NCBI RefSeq assembly: GCF_030056665.1
Contig: NZ_JASHIG010000019.1
Length of the DNA stretch: 64,000 nt
Source: Flectobacillus roseus
Lineage (GTDB): Bacteria; Bacteroidota; Bacteroidia; Cytophagales; Spirosomataceae
Direction: 5' to 3' (one strand)
Shown here: positions 25,561 to 34,406 of the stretch, piece after piece
Layout of the letters: each line of letters opens with the position of its first letter
How positions within the stretch are numbered: the first letter of the stretch is position 1
Made by a program: the position numbers and the translations under genes
Notes under the pieces: model-generated
The model's database searches: none
What the model was told of the DNA's origin: nothing
Seen by the model: the letters and a program-made list of their open reading frames with translations, nothing else

Positions 25561-26670
25561 ATGAACGCTAAAAAAATATTACTCGGAATACTGCTTACAA
25601 GTAGCATATCAGGTTTTGCACAGCAAAATCCATATATCAGTGTGTCGAAGGATGGAAAAAAGGTTGAGCTAACCCAAGCAGGGGTTTCGTTCTTGGCGCA
25701 GTTACCTTTGCATTGTATCGAAACAGAATTTCCTAATAAACCCAACCACACCATTGAAACAGCCGAGGAAGTGGCTTTAAGTCCCAAACAATTGCACCCG
25801 TCATTCTATGGTTGTTTGGACTGGCATTCGTCTGTACATGGACATTGGATGTTGGTGAAAATTCTAAAATCGTATCCAGATTTGCCAGAAACAGCACAAA
25901 TTATCAAAGTGTTGGAAAACAGTTTTCTTCCGGAAAATTTGCAAACCGAAGCCGATTATTTTTCCAAATATAAATTAGCAAAGGGCTTTGAAAGAACCTA
26001 CGGCTGGGCTTGGTTGCTGAAACTGGATGAGGAATTATTGGCTTGGGACAGTCCATTGGCGAAAAAATGGCATAAAAATTTACAGCCTTTGACGCAAATA
26101 ATTGTTCAACGTTGGAAAGACTATTTACCTAAGCAAACTTATCCCAATCGTACGGGTGTGCATCCCAACACGGCTTTTGGGATGGTGTTCGCTTTGGATT
26201 GGGCACGTGCTACGAAAAATACGGCGTTTGAAAGCTTATTAGTACAACGCAGTAAGGATTATTATTTGAAAAATAAGGCAGTTGCTGCTATTCTAGAACC
26301 AGCTGGAACAGATTTTCTATCTCCAAGTTTAGAAATTGCCGATTTGATGCGTAGAGTCTTACCTAATAAAGAGTTTGGAGTTTGGTTTAACCAATTTTAT
26401 ACGCCTGAGGGTTTAAAAAATGTCTTACAACTACCTATCGTGAGTGACCGTTCTGATTACTCAATCGTACATTTGGATGGTTTGTCATTGAGTAAAGCAT
26501 GGTGTTTGCAAGGTATTGCCAAACAGCTTCCTTCTTCCGATCCACGCAAAAAACAATTTCAAGAAACGGCTGTTATGTTCTTACAAAAGACCTTACCCAA
26601 TATAGCCAACGGTAATTACGGTGGTGATCACTGGCTTGGTTCATTTGCTATGTATGCTTTGAATCAGTAA
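25561..26670 (+). CDS. Exported DUF2891 family protein
   Basis: 369-residue protein with a signal peptide (MNAKKILLGILLTSSISGFA). The mature part shows the DUF2891 hallmark HPSFYGCLDWHSSVHGHWML, then FERTYGWAWLLKLDEEL, HPNTAFGMVFALDWAR, and near the C-terminus YSIVHLDGLSLSKAWCLQGI and GDHWLGSFA. The repeated Trp/His-rich motifs suggest an alpha/alpha-toroid fold, as in some carbohydrate-active proteins, but no activity is established. It is followed by a gap of about 150 bases before the cupredoxin gene. Confidence 0.88.
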   Translation: MNAKKILLGILLTSSISGFAQQNPYISVSKDGKKVELTQAGVSFLAQLPLHCIETEFPNKPNHTIETAEEVALSPKQLHPSFYGCLDWHSSVHGHWMLVKILKSYPDLPETAQIIKVLENSFLPENLQTEADYFSKYKLAKGFERTYGWAWLLKLDEELLAWDSPLAKKWHKNLQPLTQIIVQRWKDYLPKQTYPNRTGVHPNTAFGMVFALDWARATKNTAFESLLVQRSKDYYLKNKAVAAILEPAGTDFLSPSLEIADLMRRVLPNKEFGVWFNQFYTPEGLKNVLQLPIVSDRSDYSIVHLDGLSLSKAWCLQGIAKQLPSSDPRKKQFQETAVMFLQKTLPNIANGNYGGDHWLGSFAMYALNQ

Positions 26671-26821
26671 GATTAAAGGATTTTATATGGAAATTCTAAT
26701 AAGCGAACATAGGTAAATTTCAAAGATTGCTGTCTTTATTGAACTAGGTAGGGCTGTTGTATTCTACCTCTACCTAATTTAGTAAACGATTTTGCCCGTT
26801 TTTCTCAAAACATTGTATTCA

Positions 26822-27937
26822 ATGAATCTTAAATTGAAAAAAGTATTTTGCCAAATAAGGAATGTGCTTTCAGGAATAATACTCTTGTCCTGTCTACCAG
26901 TAATGACTGAAGCCCAAGTATTGTCAGATACCACTATAACGATAAAAGTACTCGGCGGTTTGCAGTTTGATACGCCAAGATTGATACTAAAACCCAATAC
27001 TCGTGTTACGCTGATACTGGATAATCATGACGATATGGCGCATAATTTTGTGCTAACCAAACCCAGTTCTCGCTTAAAGGTAGTTGAAGAGGCCGCAAAG
27101 TTAGCAGAACGTGGTGCCAAAATGAATTATGTTCCAACATCACCTTTGGTAATCGCTAGTACTAAAATTGTAGAGCCAGGTAACATGGAAACTATTTCGT
27201 TTGTTCTTGATAAATCTGGTCAATATCCTTATGTTTGTACTTACCCGGGACATGGCTATGTGATGTTTGGTGTTATTTATGTGGGACAATCTTATATTCC
27301 ACCATTCGAAAAAGATACCAATATCCCTGAATCTCAACGCGTAGGTACAGGTAATGAACACGCCCATCATGGACATGGAATGCCTAGTTCTCCACATCCA
27401 TATCCGATTGAATTTCCAATGCTCTATCGTACGTTTATGCCAGAAGCTAGTCCAGCGGCAATTGCTGTTGGTCTGACTCCTACAGAGTCCTATTGTTGGG
27501 ATGCTGGTAAATGTTACTTGCGTTACATTTGGACAGGCGGATTCGTAGATAACGCCGAACAATGGAAAGGAAATGGAAGCAAGCTGACAAAAGTTGAAGG
27601 TGAAATTTATTGGAAAGAACAACAATTTCCTTTTACAATTGGTATCAATAAAACCCAACCCAAGGTAGACTTTAAAGGATATAAATTGGTAAAGCGAGTA
27701 CCAACCTTCGAATATACCCTAGACGGGATAAAAGTTAGTGAAACCTTGACTTGGAATGAGACTGCTCAATCTCTCATCAGAACGTTTGTAATTGGAGAGC
27801 GCAGTTCAACCATGAACTTTACTTTACCCAAGAATGATGCAACTACATATCAATTAAAAGGGGTAACGCTTAAAAATGGGGCTATTGTAGTTCCGAAGAC
27901 AATAAAATCCTTTAGCGTTATCATTAAAAGAAAATAA
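26822..27937 (+). CDS. Exported protein with N-terminal cupredoxin (plastocyanin/azurin-like) domain
   Basis: 371 residues from the ATG at 26822. After a signal sequence (about 1-33, ending in TEAQ) comes a blue-copper-type domain with all four expected ligands: a His in HDDMAHNFVL, then CTYPGHGYVMFG supplying Cys, His and Met. A His-rich stretch (HAHHGHGMPSSPHPYP) follows, then an uncharacterised C-terminal beta-rich domain (about 190-371) with YCWDAGKCYLRYIWTGGFVD. It is probably a periplasmic electron carrier or copper protein. The next gene, an exported beta-propeller, starts 11 bases after its stop, so the two are very likely co-transcribed and may work as a redox pair. Confidence 0.85.
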   Translation: MNLKLKKVFCQIRNVLSGIILLSCLPVMTEAQVLSDTTITIKVLGGLQFDTPRLILKPNTRVTLILDNHDDMAHNFVLTKPSSRLKVVEEAAKLAERGAKMNYVPTSPLVIASTKIVEPGNMETISFVLDKSGQYPYVCTYPGHGYVMFGVIYVGQSYIPPFEKDTNIPESQRVGTGNEHAHHGHGMPSSPHPYPIEFPMLYRTFMPEASPAAIAVGLTPTESYCWDAGKCYLRYIWTGGFVDNAEQWKGNGSKLTKVEGEIYWKEQQFPFTIGINKTQPKVDFKGYKLVKRVPTFEYTLDGIKVSETLTWNETAQSLIRTFVIGERSSTMNFTLPKNDATTYQLKGVTLKNGAIVVPKTIKSFSVIIKRK

Positions 27938-27948
27938 AAACCTATTTC

Positions 27949-29463
27949 ATGAAAAGGAAAGATTTGAAGCATAAGCTATGGAAATCATTTGGAGTAGGCT
28001 TATTAGTTAGCTTACTAGGCTCTGCTGTGCAGGCGCAAAACACATCAATGCCTAAAGATTCTGCTGCGATGTATTATGAGGTTGAAGATATACCGCTCCC
28101 AGATGGTTTGATTGCTGAAACAGGCTCTATTGGCTTTTTGCCAGATGGACGTTTTGTCGCGGGTTTCCACCGTGGGGAAATTATGATTTACAATCCCAAA
28201 ACTCGTACATGGAAACGCTTTGCAGAGGGCTTACACGACCCTTTAGGTTTGATGGTGGTGAGCAATAATGAAATTTTGGTCATGCAAAGACCAGAATTAA
28301 CGAGAATAAAAGATACTGATGGAGATGGCGAGGCAGATTTGTATCAGAAAGTTACCGATGATTTTGGCTTATCTGGCAATTACCATGAGTTCGCTTTTGG
28401 TCCTGTCAAAGATAAACAAGGTAATTTGTTTATAGCGCTTAATCTAGCTTCGAATGGCGCAGGCATTCGTCCTGAAATTCGTGGTACATACGATTCTTTG
28501 TCAAGACCAGGTCGTATGTATGCCTGTGTGGACTATCGTGGTTGGATTATGCGATTGGACAAGCAAGGCAAATTGCATCCTTATGCGGTAGGTTTCCGTT
28601 CGCCAAACGGGCTAGGATTTGATGCACAAGGTAGATTGTTGGTATCCGATAATCAAGGCGATTGGTTGGGTACTAGTAAGCTATTTCATGTAGAAGAAGG
28701 CAAGTTTTATGGACATCCAGCTGGTCTTATTTGGAAGAAGGACTTTCCAAGAGTAGTGCCTATTTCGCTTCCTGTAGCGCAGTTGGATAGTATGCGTACT
28801 AAAGAAATAGTACAATTTCCACATGGTTATTTTGCTAACTCACCTACACAACCAGTATTGGATAATACCAATGGAAAGTTTGGTCAATTTGGAGGTCAAA
28901 TGTTGATTGGAGATATGGATCATAAGTACATGATTCGCCTTTTACTTGAAGAAGTGAATGGTAAAATGCAAGGAGCATGTATACCATTAAATGTCGGTTC
29001 GAAGATGCGAATTGGTAACAACCGTTTAGCATTTGCCCCAGATGGTGCTTTGTGGGTAGGTCAAAACGACCATGGCTGGGTAGGAGCTAGGGGTATTCAA
29101 AGGATTAAATGGAAGGGCGAAAAACACCTAGATCTCATGGCAATGAACCTGACCAAGGATGGTTTTGATTTGACTTTCTCGATGCCACTCGATGCCGAAA
29201 GTGCACAAAATGTAGCCAATTTTAAGTTTAAACGCTTTTATTATGAATATCACCAAGCCTATGGTTCCAAGCAATTTGATGTAAAAGAGATAGGAGTAAA
29301 AAGTATTTCTCTGTCGGATGATAAAACCAAAGTACATGTGGTATTAGATGAAATGAAAGCAGGATATGTCTACGAAATGCGTCTAGGAGAAATAATTAAT
29401 GCCAATAAGTCTAAAAGAGTATTGAATAATTTGGTTTGTTACTCTCTCAACCAACTTAAATAA
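27949..29463 (+). CDS. Exported beta-propeller protein, sorbosone/glucose dehydrogenase-like
   Basis: 504-residue protein with signal peptide (about 1-29, ending AVQAQ). Propeller-type repeats follow: GSIGFLPDGRFVAGFHRGEI, ILVMQRPELTRIKDTDGDGE (calcium-binding DxDGDG), GFRSPNGLGFDAQGRLLVSD, RIGNNRLAFAPDGALWVGQN. The order resembles soluble PQQ-dependent sugar dehydrogenases, though I cannot confirm a PQQ site. The C-terminal about 100 residues look like an Ig-like module. It lies directly downstream of the cupredoxin gene, which would suit an electron acceptor for a dehydrogenase. That link is inference. Confidence 0.8.
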   Translation: MKRKDLKHKLWKSFGVGLLVSLLGSAVQAQNTSMPKDSAAMYYEVEDIPLPDGLIAETGSIGFLPDGRFVAGFHRGEIMIYNPKTRTWKRFAEGLHDPLGLMVVSNNEILVMQRPELTRIKDTDGDGEADLYQKVTDDFGLSGNYHEFAFGPVKDKQGNLFIALNLASNGAGIRPEIRGTYDSLSRPGRMYACVDYRGWIMRLDKQGKLHPYAVGFRSPNGLGFDAQGRLLVSDNQGDWLGTSKLFHVEEGKFYGHPAGLIWKKDFPRVVPISLPVAQLDSMRTKEIVQFPHGYFANSPTQPVLDNTNGKFGQFGGQMLIGDMDHKYMIRLLLEEVNGKMQGACIPLNVGSKMRIGNNRLAFAPDGALWVGQNDHGWVGARGIQRIKWKGEKHLDLMAMNLTKDGFDLTFSMPLDAESAQNVANFKFKRFYYEYHQAYGSKQFDVKEIGVKSISLSDDKTKVHVVLDEMKAGYVYEMRLGEIINANKSKRVLNNLVCYSLNQLK

Positions 29464-29575
29464 AAAAATCAACATAAAATATTCTTTATAAATGTTTTAT
29501 TAATCTTTTTGTAAGGTTTAAGTTGTTAATCTTCAATCAATTAAGGATTGATAGGTAAAGTTGGATTCTAAACGT

Positions 29576-29641
29576 GAAGCTCGTGAAACTGACCAAGAAA
29601 TTTGTACACCAAATTTAGTCAGCTTCACGAGCTTCATTTTT
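29576..29641 (+). terminator. Terminator of the cupredoxin / propeller operon
   Basis: GAAGCTCGTGAA-A-CTGAC pairs with GTCAG-C-TTCACGAGCTTC (one mismatch); an inner AAATTTG / CAAATTT hairpin lies in the loop, and T residues follow. Confidence 0.8.
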
Positions 29642-30097
29642 GTTTATTTTAAAGAATAAAAAATGCGTTTATTGATAATTTTCTGCTGTCTACATTTTTC
29701 AATCACTCGCTAGTGTTATAATAAAGAAATCAGTGTGCATTCAACCTGAAGGTTGGGTGGGGGGCGTCCAGAAGGGTTTATCTTGGTGTCTGCATTTTAT
29801 TTCTCAAGCCCTAAACCTGAATATATTTTTTGGTTGAGAGCTCATTGATCAAGCGTAATATTTTTGACTGATTATTTTAAGAGTGTGCTCTCTCCATGCT
29901 AATTTTATGTCCTTAGTGCTTATACTTTACAAGTGAAAGATTTGAATATTTTTTATCTGAAACATGTCTATACAATCAGCTAATTCTTTTAGTAAAGCAC
30001 TAATTGAAGCATTTTATCCCATTTTTACGAAGTTTCATCCCATTAGTCGCATTGCTTAGATGAGATTATATAAGTTTGAAGAAAAAACGGCTAAACC
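29642..30097. other. Intergenic region without recognisable genes
   Basis: About 456 bases with no open frame above background and no repeat that I can identify, apart from a G-rich patch (GGTTGGGTGGGGGGCGTCC at about 29752-29770) that stands out from the A+T-rich surroundings. The promoter of the histidine kinase gene is expected in the last 100 bases, but no clear -7/-33 pair is seen. Confidence 0.4.
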
Positions 30098-31675
30098 ATG
30101 AATCCTATCCAGAAAAAATTACGAATTACAGAGTGGTCATTGGCACTACTGTTTACGGTACTATACAATGTTGTACACCTTACGAGGGTCATAAAATATT
30201 TTGATAATGAAATTGGTAAAGTACAAAACTACGAATACATACTGATGGATTATACATCCTTCTGGGACGCTGTTCGAGAGTATGATACCATTAAGTATAT
30301 AAACTTACCAACGATTATTGCGGCGGTACTATTTTTTGGAGCTTGGACGTTGTTGCACTTTTTTACCGTTCCTAAAATTGTGAAAAAAGAGTTTAATACA
30401 ACGGTCATTTTAATGTTGGCAGGTGTATTGTTACTTACGTTTCTCAGTGTTTGGTCATACCATTTTTTAAAACTTAACTGGAGAATTGAGAAAGAAGAAC
30501 TCAATCAGGTATCAGGTTTTGCGACTGAATCTATTTATCGGAAATGGTTTGTCTTCAATAGTTTTCTCAATGCCTGTTTTGTTTTGCTTGCCTACGAGCT
30601 GGGAATGCTGTTGGTCTATCATTTGGAAAAGAAAGCCATTGAAAAAACCGACCAAGCCAACGTTGGTGCCTATGTATGTGTGGCGGCCATTTGGGTGTTA
30701 ACAGGGATATTTTGGGTATCGGTTGGTTCTATTGGCAATGTAGTTATTCACCCTCCACAACCAGCATACTGGGCTTCCATTGCTTTTGGAGCTATCTTAT
30801 TTCACGGGTTGGCGTACTATGGGCTGTTTCCTTTTGTGCTGATTCCACAATCAATTAAGACTGCCAAGGGAGTTTTGGTGTTCATATTTGGAGGATTTGC
30901 CTATGTGGTGTTTTGCGTGGTATCTTATGCAGTTATTTATAAACATATTCCTCGTGATATCTTTGATTTGGAAGCCATATTTACCTTGGCTGCTGGAATA
31001 GGGTATATTTCCGCGGTGATTCGTTCCTATATTGATTATACCCGAACGACACTTACCAACCAGATTGTCCATAAATCCACGGAGTTGGCTTCTTTGAAAG
31101 CACAGGTCAATCCGCACTTTTTGTTCAATGCTTTGAATACCTTATATGCTGTGGCTTTACGAGAAAAGGCGGAGGATACATCGACTGGAATTCAAAAACT
31201 GGGTGACATGATGCGTTTTATGTTGCATGACAACAACCAAGATAAGATTTCATTAGTCAAAGAAATAGAATACCTCGAAAACTACATTAGTTTACAGAAA
31301 CTTCGCCTAGATCAAAACTTTTCGATTGATATAAAAGTGATTATTCAGCCGCAAGAAAAAGAAATTTGGATAGCTCCTATGTTGATTAATCCTCTAGTTG
31401 AAAATGCTTTTAAGCATGGAGTGAGCCTTAGAAATCCCTCATGGATTTATATTACGATTACTTTCGACGAAACCTATTTATATTGTAAAGTTCATAATTC
31501 AATGCATGTTAGACAAGGCTTGGATACCGAGAAGGCGTCTGGGATTGGATTGGAGAATTTGAAAAAACGCCTACAAATGATTTATCCTAATCGCCATAGG
31601 TTAGATATTCAGTCGAATTCGCATGAATATTTCGTTTCTTTGCAAATCAATTATTTACCATTTCAAACCCAATAA
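30098..31675 (+). CDS. LytS-type sensor histidine kinase
   Basis: 525-residue membrane kinase. About eight hydrophobic helices fill the first 310 residues without a recognisable ligand domain. A short linker follows, then the His_kinase domain with the phosphoacceptor in KAQVNPHFLFNALNTLY (His340) and an HATPase region containing NPLVENAFKHGVSL (N box) and GIGLENLKKRLQM (G box). The response-regulator gene starts 2 bases after its stop, so the pair forms one two-component system. LytS/LytTR pairs regulate envelope or transport genes in this phylum; the signal is unknown. Confidence 0.93.
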   Translation: MNPIQKKLRITEWSLALLFTVLYNVVHLTRVIKYFDNEIGKVQNYEYILMDYTSFWDAVREYDTIKYINLPTIIAAVLFFGAWTLLHFFTVPKIVKKEFNTTVILMLAGVLLLTFLSVWSYHFLKLNWRIEKEELNQVSGFATESIYRKWFVFNSFLNACFVLLAYELGMLLVYHLEKKAIEKTDQANVGAYVCVAAIWVLTGIFWVSVGSIGNVVIHPPQPAYWASIAFGAILFHGLAYYGLFPFVLIPQSIKTAKGVLVFIFGGFAYVVFCVVSYAVIYKHIPRDIFDLEAIFTLAAGIGYISAVIRSYIDYTRTTLTNQIVHKSTELASLKAQVNPHFLFNALNTLYAVALREKAEDTSTGIQKLGDMMRFMLHDNNQDKISLVKEIEYLENYISLQKLRLDQNFSIDIKVIIQPQEKEIWIAPMLINPLVENAFKHGVSLRNPSWIYITITFDETYLYCKVHNSMHVRQGLDTEKASGIGLENLKKRLQMIYPNRHRLDIQSNSHEYFVSLQINYLPFQTQ

Positions 31676-31677
31676 GC

Positions 31678-32373
31678 ATGAGTCAAGCTATCCAAGCAAT
31701 CGCCATCGACGACGAACCCAAAGCCCTAGAGGTAATTCAAATTCATGCAGAGAAAGTGCCGTTTTTAGAACTAAAAGCGATGTTTACCAATGCATTTGAA
31801 GCCTTAGATTATTTGCGGACCAATCAGGTGGACTTGATTTTTTTGGATATACGCATGCCCGATATCACGGGCTTGGAACTGCTTTCTAGTTTAACCTCTA
31901 AACCTTTTGTGGTGTTTACCACTGCCTATTCCGAGTATGCCGTTCAGGGCTTTGAAGTGGATGCCTTGGACTATCTTTTGAAGCCCTTTTCTTTTCCTCG
32001 ATTTTTGAAAGCCTGTAACAAAGCAAGCGAAGTCATTCAGAAATCTGCTAAATCTGTACCTGAGTCCATTTTTTTAAAGACGGGTTATCAGGAAGAAAAG
32101 GTTTTTCTGGACGAAATCCATTATATCGAAGCCGAAGGAAATTATCTCAATGTGATTTTGACAGAAAGAAGAGTAGTCGTTAGAATGACCCTCAACGAAA
32201 TGTCTGAGTTATTACCTACAAACCTATTCCTACGTATACATCGTTCGTATTTGATTGCGCTCGATAAGATAGAAAAAATCGCCAAAAATGCTGTAGAAAT
32301 CAAATCCAAAGAAATTGCTATTGGCGCTAGTTACGAGGAGGCTTGGGCTGAAGCCAAGGCTAAATTGAGATAA
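31678..32373 (+). CDS. LytTR-family response regulator
   Basis: 231 residues: receiver domain (1-120) with acidic pocket DDE (11-13), phosphoacceptor Asp57 in LIFLDIRMPD and the conserved Lys102 in DYLLKPF, then a C-terminal LytTR DNA-binding domain (about 130-231) with IHYIEAEGNYLNVIL and FLRIHRSYLIALDKI. It binds DNA through a beta-sheet domain rather than a helix-turn-helix. It is paired with the histidine kinase gene directly upstream. Likely targets cannot be assigned; the serine hydrolase genes downstream are neighbours on the same strand. Confidence 0.93.
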   Translation: MSQAIQAIAIDDEPKALEVIQIHAEKVPFLELKAMFTNAFEALDYLRTNQVDLIFLDIRMPDITGLELLSSLTSKPFVVFTTAYSEYAVQGFEVDALDYLLKPFSFPRFLKACNKASEVIQKSAKSVPESIFLKTGYQEEKVFLDEIHYIEAEGNYLNVILTERRVVVRMTLNEMSELLPTNLFLRIHRSYLIALDKIEKIAKNAVEIKSKEIAIGASYEEAWAEAKAKLR

Positions 32374-32537
32374 TTTTTCTATTTGATGGTCAATTGTAAG
32401 CATCTGAATCTCAAATTCAGTGAAGGGAACCTTTTTGCCCAAATTTTAAAAAGTATAACCAATAAACCTCTTTATTCTACTCATTTTCAATCAATACAAA
32501 TTAGAAACAAACCTAAAACATTTTAAACTTTTCAATT

Positions 32538-34013
32538 ATGAAACAAGTATTAAGGATGCTTCAGTTGTTGAGGCTATACTGTTCACTCTTTCTTTTTTTA
32601 TGTACTTTTTTCAATACTACGCTATTTGCTCAACAACAAAATGCTTCAAATAAGGGGATTTTCACGATTTTAGACAATAATGCCGATTATTTGCTCAAAA
32701 AGTCAAAAGCCTATTCGGTTTCTATTGGTATAGTAAAAAACGGAAAAGTTTATACCAAACATTATGGAGAAATTGACAAAGGAAAGGGTAATAAAGCTGA
32801 TAACAATACCAGTTTTGATGTTGCTTCAGTTACAAAAGTGATGACGGGCTATTTGATGGCCAAGGCTGTTCTGGAAAAGAAAGTCAATCTTGACGATGAC
32901 ATCAGGAAATATCTCGATGGTTCATTTCCCAATTTGGTCTATAGAGGTATTCCAGTAAGAATAAAAGATTTAATCTCCTTTCAATCTGCCTTTGACAGAG
33001 AAATTCCAGATTTCAGTTATCTGAAAAAGAATATAGACGATAGTACTTGTTTTCGCATAAAAAAAATAGACGAAAGTTATAGTAAGAAGCAGTTTCTTGA
33101 AGACTTAAAAACAATAAAACTAGATACTATCCCTGGGAAAAAGCATAAATACAGCAATACAAGCCTTGAATTGTCGGCGCTTATTTTAGAAAAAGTGTAT
33201 AATAAAAACTTTGAAACACTTTTGAGTGAAAGCTTCTTTTCTGAAACAAAAATGAAAGAAACGAAGCGTAATATAAAAATAGATAATAGTCTTGCGAGTG
33301 GTTATAACAACAATTACCTGTTGATGCCCAATAGTTTTACCAATTTGTGGGCTGCTGGTGGATATAGAAATTCAACGATGAACGATTTAATCAAATTTTT
33401 AAGATTTGAGTTAGATTCGAAAAAAAAAATAGTGCAAGAATCTCAGCGCAATATTTCCAACAGCGAATCATCTTGGAATGGATATTTTTGGGACGAAATT
33501 GGCGTATCAGAAAATGGAAAGTATTGTTTTAAACATGGAGGTGCTTTTGGAACAAACACTCTATTTATAGTCTATCCTGAACTTCAAATAGGGATATGCG
33601 TCATCGTTAATATTTCTGGAGAAAATACCTTTGGCAATTTATATGAAACGGTGGTGAAAATAGTAGAAGATTTAGTAACTACATCAACTGAAAAAATAAA
33701 CTATGGATACAGGTTAACAGAAGATAAGGTGATTTTTAGCTTTGAATATAATAGGAAATTAGACCCAAAATTGATAAAAAGTATCACAGTGGCAGGTTCA
33801 TTCAATGATTGGAATCCAGAACGCAAAGATTTTAAGATGCACCTAAAAGGTAACAATATTTATGAGCTTGAAGTACCCAAATCGCAATTTGAAAAAGGAA
33901 AAACCTATGCTTTTAAATTTGTGATTAACCAAACTAGTTGGATTAATACACCCAAATACGCCTTAAATACAGACAAAACAGAAGAAAATAATTTGACTTT
34001 TAGAATAGACTAA
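32538..34013 (+). CDS. Exported serine hydrolase (beta-lactamase fold) with C-terminal CBM48-like module
   Basis: 491 residues: signal peptide (about 1-31), then a class C beta-lactamase / DD-peptidase-like domain with Ser97-Val-Thr-Lys100 (nucleophile motif), Tyr205-Ser-Asn207 and a KHGG motif (FKHGGAFGTN). Starting near residue 395 there is a separate module with VAGSFNDWNPERKDFKM and YAFKFVIN, the pattern of AMPK/isoamylase N-terminal glycogen-binding (CBM48-like) domains. The fold hydrolyses amide or ester bonds; the substrate is unknown. The stop codon coincides with the left end of a MITE-like element; without the insertion the last residues would read NLTFRIE. Confidence 0.85.
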   Translation: MKQVLRMLQLLRLYCSLFLFLCTFFNTTLFAQQQNASNKGIFTILDNNADYLLKKSKAYSVSIGIVKNGKVYTKHYGEIDKGKGNKADNNTSFDVASVTKVMTGYLMAKAVLEKKVNLDDDIRKYLDGSFPNLVYRGIPVRIKDLISFQSAFDREIPDFSYLKKNIDDSTCFRIKKIDESYSKKQFLEDLKTIKLDTIPGKKHKYSNTSLELSALILEKVYNKNFETLLSESFFSETKMKETKRNIKIDNSLASGYNNNYLLMPNSFTNLWAAGGYRNSTMNDLIKFLRFELDSKKKIVQESQRNISNSESSWNGYFWDEIGVSENGKYCFKHGGAFGTNTLFIVYPELQIGICVIVNISGENTFGNLYETVVKIVEDLVTTSTEKINYGYRLTEDKVIFSFEYNRKLDPKLIKSITVAGSFNDWNPERKDFKMHLKGNNIYELEVPKSQFEKGKTYAFKFVINQTSWINTPKYALNTDKTEENNLTFRID

Positions 34014-34250
34014 GAGTATGTTTAAATTTTTAAGACATCGAAAATTAAATGAATGTATTTGTTTTTATGAAATCCTGTTGTTTGAGCCGCAGGCGAGGTG
34101 GGTCGCCACTCCGATTAGGATTTCTTGACTTTCTTTTGCGGCCGCCGCGCGGTTACTTTTCTTGTGTTAAGACAAGAAAAGTAAGGTGTTGCGAAAGGAA
34201 ATTTTGTTTCTTTTACAAACGCCAAATAAAATTTTTAAACATACTCTTAG
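34010..34250. mobile_element. MITE-like element, 241 bp
   Basis: Terminal inverted repeats begin CTAAGAGTATGTTTAAA at both ends (17 bp perfect, then imperfect to about 23). The interior is much richer in G+C than the surroundings and holds a perfect 13-bp hairpin (TTACTTTTCTTGT / ACAAGAAAAGTAA, 34153-34184). AATAGA directly flanks both ends (34004-34009 and 34251-34256), and the flank similarity extends to TTAGAATAGA at 34247. No transposase is encoded, so it would be non-autonomous. Confidence 0.75.
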
Positions 34251-34406
34251 AATAGAATAATAGAAATACAATTCCTCAAGCGCTGACAAAAAAGTAAACA
34301 TCTTTGTAAAATCAAATCACCTTTTTTTATTGAATCAAGCCGAAATGTATTTCGGCGGTAGGATAGACTATTGCCCAAACCTAAATCTTTTTAAACCAAT
34401 CATTTT

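Noticed and set aside
34049..34255. 68-residue open frame inside the MITE-like element
   Set aside because: It lies wholly within the inverted-repeat element, crosses its internal hairpin and encodes a low-complexity Arg/Cys-rich peptide unlike a protein.
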